A DNA stretch of 12,838 bases from JAZDLC01 sp043802345 (GTDB lineage Bacteria > Planctomycetota > B15-G4 > JADJEK01), in NCBI GenBank assembly GCA_043802345.1, contig JAZDLC010000186.1, positions 1-12,838 on the forward strand, given 5' to 3'. Positions within the stretch are counted from its first letter, which is position 1, and the number at the start of each line of letters is the position of its first letter. The notes under the pieces were generated by a model. It ran no database searches, was not told the DNA's origin, and saw only the letters and a program-made list of their open reading frames with translations. The translations under genes were made by a program, and so were the position numbers. Shown in pieces: positions 1 through 5,407 of this stretch.

Positions 1-1077
1 GCGGAGCACCTTCTCTTCGACGTCTTCGGAGGCTCGGGCAAGGTCGTCCCGAACAACACCCACTTCGACACCACCCGCGCGAACGCCGAGGCCAGCGGCG
101 CGATCGCCCTTGACCTGCCCTGCTCGGAGAGCGCGGATACCGCCTCCGACCACGACTTCAAGGGGAACATCGATCTCGAGGCTCTCGAACGTACGCTCGC
201 CGAGCAGGGCGACGCGGTGCCGCTGGTCATGATCACCATGACCAACAACGCCAGCGGAGGCCAGCCCGTCAGCCTCGCGAACGTCAAGGCCGCGAGCGAG
301 ATCTGTGGTCGCTTCGCGAAGCCGTTCTTCATCGACGCCTGCCGCTTCGCCGAGAACGCCTTCTTCATACAACAGCGCGAGCCTGGCCAGGAAAGCCGCT
401 CGATCACGGAGATCGTGCGCGAAGTCTTTGCCTACGCCGATGGCTGCACGATGAGCGCCAAGAAGGACGGCATGGCGAACATCGGCGGCTTTCTCGCCTG
501 TCGCGACTTTGAGCTTGCCCAGCGCTTGCGCCAGTTGCTGGTCGTGACCGAGGGATTCCCGACCTACGGCGGTCTCGCGGGCCGCGACCTGGAGGCGATC
601 GCACAGGGTCTGCACGAGGTACTGCGGCAAGACTACCTCGAATACCGCATCGCCAGCATTCGCTACGTGGTCGATCGGCTGGCGGAACGCGGAGTCCCCG
701 TCCTGCTCCCAGCCGGCGGCCACGCGATCTTCATCGACGCCGGGCGCTTCCTCCCGCATGTTCCGTGGCGACAGTACCCCGGCCAGGCCCTCGCGATCGA
801 AATCTATCTTGCGGGCGGTGTGCGCTGCTGCGAGATCGGCAGCGTGATGCTCGGCCATGTCGATCCGGAGACGGGCGAAGAGTCGCCCGCGCGGCACGAA
901 CTGGTCCGCCTCGCGATCCCGCGAAGAACGTACACTCAGAGTCACATGGACTACCTGCTCGAGGTCCTCGCGGATGTGTGGGAGCGGCGCGACACCCTGC
1001 GCGGCGTTGAAATCACCAGCGCTCCGGCGGTACTGCGCCACTTCGGCGCCCGCTTCCGTCCCCTGAGCAACGGGTAA
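1..1077 (+). CDS. tnaA: Tryptophanase (tryptophan indole-lyase), 5' end missing
   Basis: PLP-dependent beta-eliminating lyase that splits L-tryptophan into indole, pyruvate and ammonia in the cytoplasm. The frame is open from base 1 to a TAA at 1075-1077, giving 358 residues; full-length enzymes have about 460-470, so roughly 100-110 N-terminal residues lie left of the window. The PLP lysine lies in the motif MSAKKDG, probably the second Lys (463-465). Tyrosine phenol-lyase is the close alternative, but three discriminating positions read as tryptophanase: Asp in FDTT (67-69, E. coli Asp137; TPL has Thr), Ile in EIGS (835-837; TPL has the substrate-binding Arg381), and His in VLRHF (1039-1041, E. 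coli His463; TPL has Phe). Other family blocks are GGQPVSLAN, DACRFAENA, EGFPTYGGL, GGHAIFIDAG and TYTQSHMD. The GTG at 217 is internal. Residue positions are from memory of the family. Confidence 0.95.
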   Translation, partial: AEHLLFDVFGGSGKVVPNNTHFDTTRANAEASGAIALDLPCSESADTASDHDFKGNIDLEALERTLAEQGDAVPLVMITMTNNASGGQPVSLANVKAASEICGRFAKPFFIDACRFAENAFFIQQREPGQESRSITEIVREVFAYADGCTMSAKKDGMANIGGFLACRDFELAQRLRQLLVVTEGFPTYGGLAGRDLEAIAQGLHEVLRQDYLEYRIASIRYVVDRLAERGVPVLLPAGGHAIFIDAGRFLPHVPWRQYPGQALAIEIYLAGGVRCCEIGSVMLGHVDPETGEESPARHELVRLAIPRRTYTQSHMDYLLEVLADVWERRDTLRGVEITSAPAVLRHFGARFRPLSNG

Positions 1078-1092
1078 CTCGAGAGGTCGGGA

Positions 1093-1112
1093 GAGTCGCG
1101 AGACAGCGACTC
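1093..1112. terminator. Hairpin between convergent genes
   Basis: A perfect 7-bp inverted repeat, GAGTCGC (1093-1099) and GCGACTC (1106-1112) around a 6-nt loop, fills most of the 35-bp gap between the tryptophanase stop and the stop codon of the leftward secreted-protein gene. The position suits a bidirectional terminator. No T-run follows on either strand, so intrinsic termination is not demonstrated. Confidence 0.4.
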
Positions 1113-1877
1113 CTACTGCACCTGGAAGGTCGTCGCGGTCAGCTCGAGCCACTCGCCATGAGCCCTGACAAGGACCAGCCCGATATCCTTGGCGTACCAC
1201 TTCTTCTCCGTGTCGGAGGAAAGCTGGGTGGTCTCAAGCACCTTGATGACGTTGTCGAACTTACCGGCCTCTACCTTCACCTTCTTGCCGACCTTGAGGA
1301 CGGTCACGGTCTCGTCAACCAGTGGGTAGAGGTCTTCCGGTTTGAACGCGTCCCCAACCTCCGGGTTCGCCGGCATGAAAAGGCCCGGGTCGGGCGCATT
1401 TGCCGTGCTCGGCGGATCGGACGGAAGGGTCCCTCCTCCGACCAGCCAGCTGCCATCGTGGGCGACCACGACGCCATTCTCGTAGATATCGACGATCTCG
1501 CCAAAGTAGTAGATAGTGCCGTCATCCGCCTGGGCGAAGTGGTTCCGGGAGATCTCCTTGATATTGCCGGCCTCGAACTCGGTCTCCTGGAGGATACGCG
1601 TCGTGACGGTGCCACCGCCCCAGCTGAAATCCCTGGTCTCGTCCAGGTAGAGATCGACGACGATGACGTGGTTGCCGTCCGTCTTGCCGTGGAAGGTCTT
1701 CACCGCGTTGTCTTCGAACGGGAAGTAGTCGTTCGTGAAAACGGTCGGAGTCGTGAACGTCGGTGGACTCGTTGGCACACTGGCCGGCGCCTTCGGCGCG
1801 GCGAACGTAACAAGGAGAGCAGCGGAGATCAGCGGGAGCAACGCGGTCCTGCCGAAGTAAGTCTGAGTCGTGGCCAT
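1113..1877 (-). CDS. Secreted protein of unknown function
   Basis: A 254-residue predicted exported protein, start ATG at 1877-1875 and stop TAG at 1115-1113. I chose this start because GAGAGGGA sits about 7 nt upstream and the next residues form a Sec signal peptide: a short polar start, the hydrophobic stretch ALLPLISAALLVTFAA, then a likely cleavage after APA near residue 33. The mature part begins with a Pro/Thr-rich segment and then a beta-rich domain with YFPFEDN, IYYFGEI, GSWLVGG, PGLFMPANPEVGD and WYAKDIGLVLV. This order (an YFP opening, a W/YYFGE block, a GSW block, an MPA-P-VGD block and a closing WYA-GVGLV-like block) resembles a widespread unnamed family of bacterial secreted proteins that I know only as hypotheticals. 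I assign no function. It is separated from the roadblock gene upstream by 203 bp of dyad-rich sequence, so it may have its own promoter. Confidence 0.8.
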   Translation of the reverse strand: MATTQTYFGRTALLPLISAALLVTFAAPKAPASVPTSPPTFTTPTVFTNDYFPFEDNAVKTFHGKTDGNHVIVVDLYLDETRDFSWGGGTVTTRILQETEFEAGNIKEISRNHFAQADDGTIYYFGEIVDIYENGVVVAHDGSWLVGGGTLPSDPPSTANAPDPGLFMPANPEVGDAFKPEDLYPLVDETVTVLKVGKKVKVEAGKFDNVIKVLETTQLSSDTEKKWYAKDIGLVLVRAHGEWLELTATTFQVQ

Positions 1878-1964
1878 GATGAGTCCCTCTCGATTTCCAC
1901 GAACCGGGCTCGACGGAGGGTCCGTCTCGCGACCGGTTCCGGTTTGCACGAGGGATTGTGCCTG

Positions 1965-1994
1965 AGCCTTCGATGCAGAAGCTTATCGAAGGCT
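1965..1994. promoter_or_regulatory. 10-bp perfect inverted repeat upstream of the secreted-protein gene
   Basis: AGCCTTCGAT (1965-1974) and ATCGAAGGCT (1985-1994) are perfect complements around a 10-nt spacer, 88-117 bp upstream of the ATG at 1877. It could be a protein-binding dyad or an RNA hairpin. There is no T-run on either side, so a terminator role is not supported. Confidence 0.4.
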
Positions 1995-2002
1995 GACCAC
2001 CG

Positions 2003-2014
2003 GAGAGTTCTCTC
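2003..2014. promoter_or_regulatory. Short palindrome GAGAG-TT-CTCTC
   Basis: A 12-bp palindromic site directly next to the repeat at 1965-1994, in the gap between the roadblock gene and the secreted-protein gene. It may be an operator half of a compound site. It is short enough that chance cannot be excluded. Confidence 0.2.
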
Positions 2015-2022
2015 GCCGTCCT

Positions 2023-2051
2023 GACCGGGCCGCCGACACCGGGGCCCGGTC
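2023..2051 (-). terminator. GC-rich hairpin after the roadblock gene (cluster end)
   Basis: GACCGGGCC (2023-2031) and GGCCCGGTC (2043-2051) form a perfect 9-bp stem with an 11-nt loop, starting about 30 nt after the TGA of the last roadblock gene in the direction of transcription. Its strength and place fit the 3' end of the GTPase cluster transcript. The sequence after it on the minus strand (AGGACGGCG) has no U-run, so Rho-dependent ending or mRNA 3'-end protection is as likely as intrinsic termination. Confidence 0.4.
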
Positions 2052-2080
2052 CATGTTCATGGGAGGACGAACGATCTGTG

Positions 2081-2653
2081 TCAGGACCGCGGGTCCGCTG
2101 CGTCCGCGCCTGCCCCTCCTGCCGCCTCCGAGAAGAAGCTGTCAAGCGTCTCGATCGCCGAATCCCCGTATTCGGGGTCAAGCGATTCCCCTTCCGCCCC
2201 GCCGGTCGCGACCGCGACTCGCTCGAACACGTCGACCAGCCGCGACACCGTCTCGGAAACATACAGCCGGACCATTCCCAGGGTCGTGGAGTCGTCGAAC
2301 AGAATGGTCAGGATCGCCCGGTCACCCACCAGGGAGAGTTGGATGTTGTCCCGCTCTCCCTGATGGAAGAGGGCAGAAAACTCCCGCTCGCCGAGGAGCA
2401 TGGCCATTTCCTTGGTGGCGGCGAAGGCCCCGGCCACCAGTGCCGAAATGGTGTCGGCGTCGAAATCGCCTCCCTCTCCGACTCTCGTGATCAGGTGCCC
2501 ATCCTTGTCGATCAGGTACGCCGAGCGGGCGCCAGCCCTGCTCAGGAACTCGACCATGATCTGATCGAGCTGGGCGATGTGCTCCTTGTAGAAGACGAGT
2601 CTGCCAGTGCGCAGCGCGGCGTCCGTGGCCGTAACTTGCCGTTGATCAGTCAT
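2081..2653 (-). CDS. Roadblock/LC7-domain protein (MglB-like)
   Basis: A 190-residue cytoplasmic protein, start ATG at 2653-2651 with a clear GGGAGG Shine-Dalgarno, stop TGA. The Roadblock/LC7 fold covers about residues 24-142: helix LDQIMVEFLSRAG, strand ARSAYLIDKDGHLI, helix TISALVAGAFAATKEMAMLLG, strands with QLSLVGDRAILTILFDD, and the final helix VRLYVSETVSRLVDVFERV. The C-terminal 45 residues are acidic and low in complexity, probably disordered. In the known MglA system, roadblock dimers (MglB) bind the GTPase and act as its GAP/co-GEF. This gene starts 13 bp after the GTPase stop, so it is very likely co-translated with it and is the best candidate partner. An alternative is a generic roadblock scaffold without GAP activity. 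Confidence 0.87.
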   Translation of the reverse strand: MTDQRQVTATDAALRTGRLVFYKEHIAQLDQIMVEFLSRAGARSAYLIDKDGHLITRVGEGGDFDADTISALVAGAFAATKEMAMLLGEREFSALFHQGERDNIQLSLVGDRAILTILFDDSTTLGMVRLYVSETVSRLVDVFERVAVATGGAEGESLDPEYGDSAIETLDSFFSEAAGGAGADAADPRS

Positions 2654-2666
2654 GAAGCTGCCTCCC

Positions 2667-3824
2667 TCAGGCCAGGAACAGGTAGTAGAGGATGGCCGCC
2701 GCGGCCACAATGCTCGCGCCACAGGCCGCCGCCACGATCAGAGCCCGGCCATCCCGGCCGGGCGCGACGTAGCTTCCGGGGCGCCCTCCGATCACTTTCA
2801 CCCCACGCCGGAACGGATCGACCGCTGCCTCGAGCCCGGGGACTTTCTCGACCTGCGCCGGAGCGCGCGCGGGCTTCGGCGCGGGATTCCTCCGGGCGGG
2901 ACTCTCCAACGTGTCCTCGTCCGACCACGTCGCGGGCGCCTCCATGGTGCCTGACTGTGTCGCCCTTGCCGCGATGACGCCCACTTCTTCCAGCGGATTG
3001 CTGGCCACCTGTGGGCGGGCCGACGGCGTGGATTCGTGGACAGGGACCTTCGGCGGCGGCGGCGGCCGCTCGTCGACCCCGGCCTCGCCCCGCTCAATCT
3101 GGAAGCCGCCCAGCGGCGGTGGCGTTCCGTCTTGCCCGACGATCAGTCCGGCGTTCTCATCGCTCTCCTTGACCTCCGGTTTGGAGGCTTCTTCCGGCAC
3201 CCTCTTCTCCTGCTTCGATCTAGTGGTCTTGCTCACGGACTGGGTCGAATTGATGCTCTCCAACACTCTCGCGGAAAGCGCTTTCAGCGTCTGAAACACC
3301 CCTTCGCCCTTGCTGGCAACCGCCTCGAAGGTGGGAACGCCTTGAATGTTCAGCTCCTTCTCGAGCTCTTCCACCGGCATGGCGTCCGGCACGTCACGCT
3401 TGTTCCACTGCAGGACCAGCGGAAACTTGGCCATGTCCTTTCCCATCTCGGCCAGGTTCTCCCGGAGATTCTCCAGCGACTCGTGATTCTCCGCCAGCTT
3501 CGCCCGTGAGGAGTCCGCGACGAAGATCACTCCGTCCGCGCCCAACAGCACAAGCTTGCGAGTCGAGTTGTAGTAGACCTGCCCCGGCACCGTATACAGA
3601 TGGAACTTCGTCTTCATGCCGGCGATCTCGCCCAGGTCGAGCGGCATGAAATCGAAGAAGAGTGTCCGATCTCCGTCCGTGGAAATCGAGGTCAGCTCAC
3701 CTCTGTTGCCGTCCGGAGTCCGCAGGTGCACCATTTTCAGGTTTGTGGTCTTCCCGGAAACCCCTGGCCCGTAGTAGACCAGCTTGCAGTTGATCTCCTT
3801 CCGGGCGAAGTTGATCTGTACCAT
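2667..3824 (-). CDS. MglA-type Ras-like GTPase with C-terminal membrane anchor
   Basis: A 385-residue protein, start ATG at 3824-3822 behind GGAAGGA. Residues 1-195 align by eye end to end with myxobacterial MglA, the small GTPase that sets cell polarity and motility direction. The P-loop is GPGVSGKTT (19-27); switch region STDGDRTLFFDF carries Arg53; YTVPGQ (77-82) replaces the usual DxxG and carries Gln82; NKRD is at 141-144. Arg53 and Gln82 are the MglA catalytic residues and fall at identical numbers, so it should hydrolyse GTP. Residues about 196-358 form a charged, proline-rich linker, and the last 25 residues contain IVAAACGASIVAAAAILYY, a single hydrophobic helix ending at the C-terminus, as in a tail-anchored protein. 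MglA itself is about 195 residues and soluble, so the extension is unusual. It lies between two roadblock genes, 51 bp after one and 13 bp before the other. Confidence 0.92.
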   Translation of the reverse strand: MVQINFARKEINCKLVYYGPGVSGKTTNLKMVHLRTPDGNRGELTSISTDGDRTLFFDFMPLDLGEIAGMKTKFHLYTVPGQVYYNSTRKLVLLGADGVIFVADSSRAKLAENHESLENLRENLAEMGKDMAKFPLVLQWNKRDVPDAMPVEELEKELNIQGVPTFEAVASKGEGVFQTLKALSARVLESINSTQSVSKTTRSKQEKRVPEEASKPEVKESDENAGLIVGQDGTPPPLGGFQIERGEAGVDERPPPPPKVPVHESTPSARPQVASNPLEEVGVIAARATQSGTMEAPATWSDEDTLESPARRNPAPKPARAPAQVEKVPGLEAAVDPFRRGVKVIGGRPGSYVAPGRDGRALIVAAACGASIVAAAAILYYLFLA

Positions 3825-3832
3825 AGGTTCGA

Positions 3833-3865
3833 TCCTTCCGGCTGCACCTTCCACCTACTGGAAGG
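3833..3865 (-). promoter_or_regulatory. Possible mRNA switch over the GTPase ribosome-binding site
   Basis: In the 51-nt leader before the GTPase start, the minus-strand RNA reads CCTTCCA (3865-3859), TGGAAGG (3853-3847), then the Shine-Dalgarno GGAAGGA (3839-3833), 8 nt before the ATG. The first arm pairs perfectly with the second (7 bp, 5-nt loop). Its CCTTCC core can equally pair with the Shine-Dalgarno, which repeats GGAAGG. The two pairings exclude each other: one leaves the ribosome site free, the other buries it. The complementarity is seen directly; regulation is inference. Confidence 0.35.
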
Positions 3866-3875
3866 CGGGTTGTCT

Positions 3876-4235
3876 TCACACAGGTGAACCTAGTTTCGAC
3901 ATCTGGTGGATGCGCCGAGCCGGGCCCGCGATCTCCAGCATGGTCAGTTCCAGGTCGAGACCAGGTTCGGTCACGACCACCAGCATCAGCTCGTCGAACG
4001 GTACGAACACGAGCCGTCCAAAGCTGGCCGTGAAAGTGATCCGCTGGGCCTCGCCGAGTCCCAACATCTCCGCGGCCTCCACTGCTTGCGAGACCACCGC
4101 TGCCGCGAGCGCGGACACCGAATCTCCGTCCAGGCCGTCGCAGAGGTCCGCCGCCACCAGCACTCCGTCGTTGGCCATGACCAGAGCGCCACGAACTCCG
4201 ACCCTGCCCTTGAGGTCGCGGATGATGCTTTTCAC
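3876..4235 (-). CDS. Stand-alone Roadblock/LC7 protein
   Basis: A 119-residue single-domain protein. It starts with GTG at 4235-4233, which overlaps the TGA (4234-4232) of the TPR-roadblock gene as GTGA, so the two are translationally coupled. The roadblock fold spans nearly the whole chain: N-terminal helix IIRDLKGRVGV, strand GALVMANDGVLVAADL, helix SALAAAVVSQAVEAAEMLG, strands ITFTASFGRLVFVPFDELMLVVVTEP, and a last helix LTMLEIAGPARRIHQM. It resembles MglB-family regulators but lacks MglB's C-terminal extension. It probably forms a homodimer or a heterodimer with the other roadblock proteins and contacts the GTPase encoded 51 bp downstream. The start is fixed by the overlap; no better in-frame start lies upstream. 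Confidence 0.87.
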   Translation of the reverse strand: MKSIIRDLKGRVGVRGALVMANDGVLVAADLCDGLDGDSVSALAAAVVSQAVEAAEMLGLGEAQRITFTASFGRLVFVPFDELMLVVVTEPGLDLELTMLEIAGPARRIHQMSKLGSPV

Positions 4236-5344
4236 TGGCCGCTCCTTGAGAGCATTTCGAGCGCGTCGCTGGCCGCCACCGACGCGGACCGGAAATCAGA
4301 CCCCTCGGGAAGCACGAGGCTGAGCACCGTTTCCTGCTTCATCTCCATCAAGAACGCGCCGCTCGCGCCCTCCACCAGGAGACGTGTCGGCGCACCCAGC
4401 TCCATGCCGCGAGCGGTCCTCTGACACAATGAGGAGAGACCGGAGCTCACTTCCTCCAGGACCTCGCTCGGTTTCACGCCCCACTTCCTCCCGTCGGAGT
4501 TCATCAGCAGCCCCTGCCTCGCGCACGTCTGTTCAGAGAGCCGCTGCACCTCCTCCGCTGGATCATCGATCAGGCCGCCGACTTCCGGCAGGTGCGTGGG
4601 GTCGTTGTCCCAGGGCGGGTTGGGATTCTTCAGGGATCTCCGCTCCTCGGCGAGGACCAGCATGGACCGGAAGTCCTCCAGGGGTTTCTGCCCGTCAGAC
4701 TCCAGTTTCTCGAGCCTGCCTCGCATCTGCTCGGCATTCTCATGTGCCGGCGAGAGTTCGAGCAGCTTCGCGAGCGTTTCCCGAGCAGCCTTCAGGGCCC
4801 CGGTCCGGAAGTAGAGATCCGCCAGGTAGAAGCGGGGCTTGAGCGCCTCTCCATCAGCGGCAATGGCCCGCTTGAGCAACCCCTCGGCCGCCAGACCTTC
4901 GACCGCGGCGAAGTTGCGGACAAACCGGTCGAATCGCACCTTCCCAAGCTGCGAAAGCGCGGAGCAGTGCTCGCCGAACAGCTCCAGCATCTGCCGGAGA
5001 ACCGAGACCCGGTGATCGCCATCCCCCAGCCGCCGGTACTCATCGGCAAGCTCCAGGTAGGCCTGCGCCGTTCCCGTGCGCCGGACGCTCTCCTTGAGCG
5101 CGCTCAGTTGGGACTGTTTCTCCCCGCTGACAAAGAGGACCTGGACCCGGTTCAGCTCCTCCGAATCAGGAAACAGCGAGCGACCGAACTCGAGCACCTC
5201 CTGCGCCATGGAATCGCCGCCCACGGCCAGGTAGGCCCGGGCCAGCTCGGCTAGCCCGTGCGGCCTGGGCTCATTCCAGAGCTGACGACGCATGCGGAGG
5301 AGGCGGAGTCTCTCCTTCGAGTTTGAAAGGAATCCCATGGGCAT
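4232..5344 (-). CDS. TPR-repeat protein with C-terminal roadblock-like domain
   Basis: A 370-residue predicted cytoplasmic protein. Residues about 28-215 are helical TPR-type repeats, clearest at AELARAYLAVGGDSMAQEVLEF, AYLELADEYRRLGD and RFYLADLYFRTGALKAARETLAKLLELSP. A linker with NPNPPWDNDP (240-249) follows. Residues about 274-368 then look like a diverged roadblock domain: QGLLMNSDGRKWG, helix EVLEEVSSGLSSLCQ, strands TRLLVEGASGAFLMEMKQETVLSLVLPEG, and a closing helix. Roadblock proteins fused to TPRs could tether the GTPase module to a larger complex. There is no signal peptide or membrane helix. ATG at 5344 or the in-frame ATG at 5338 could start it; neither has a strong Shine-Dalgarno (GATGAG or an AGG 13 nt upstream). 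The roadblock call for the C-terminus is less certain than the TPR call. Confidence 0.82.
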   Translation of the reverse strand: MPMGFLSNSKERLRLLRMRRQLWNEPRPHGLAELARAYLAVGGDSMAQEVLEFGRSLFPDSEELNRVQVLFVSGEKQSQLSALKESVRRTGTAQAYLELADEYRRLGDGDHRVSVLRQMLELFGEHCSALSQLGKVRFDRFVRNFAAVEGLAAEGLLKRAIAADGEALKPRFYLADLYFRTGALKAARETLAKLLELSPAHENAEQMRGRLEKLESDGQKPLEDFRSMLVLAEERRSLKNPNPPWDNDPTHLPEVGGLIDDPAEEVQRLSEQTCARQGLLMNSDGRKWGVKPSEVLEEVSSGLSSLCQRTARGMELGAPTRLLVEGASGAFLMEMKQETVLSLVLPEGSDFRSASVAASDALEMLSRSGQ

Positions 5345-5360
5345 CTCATCGAAACTGCCT

Positions 5361-5378
5361 GAAAGCCAACCGGCTTTC
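5361..5378. other. Intergenic hairpin before the TPR-roadblock gene
   Basis: GAAAGCC (5361-5367) and GGCTTTC (5372-5378) form a perfect 7-bp stem with loop AACC in the 63-bp gap between the receptor stop and the TPR-roadblock start. No U-run follows on the minus strand, so it is more likely an mRNA processing or stability element, or a weak attenuator, than an intrinsic terminator. It ends 16 nt before the ATG at 5344. Confidence 0.35.
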
Positions 5379-5407
5379 GGTCCGTGCGTCTTATCGGCCC
5401 GTTCCCC

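Noticed and set aside
1158..2024. A 288-codon plus-strand frame opposite the secreted-protein gene
   Set aside because: The minus strand has a ribosome site, a signal peptide and coherent domain blocks. The plus-strand product looks like a reverse-strand artefact.
2667..3854. An earlier in-frame start for the GTPase at 3854
   Set aside because: ATG 3824 has GGAAGGA at proper spacing and gives the exact MglA N-terminus and residue numbering. The ten extra residues match nothing and would cover the ribosome site.
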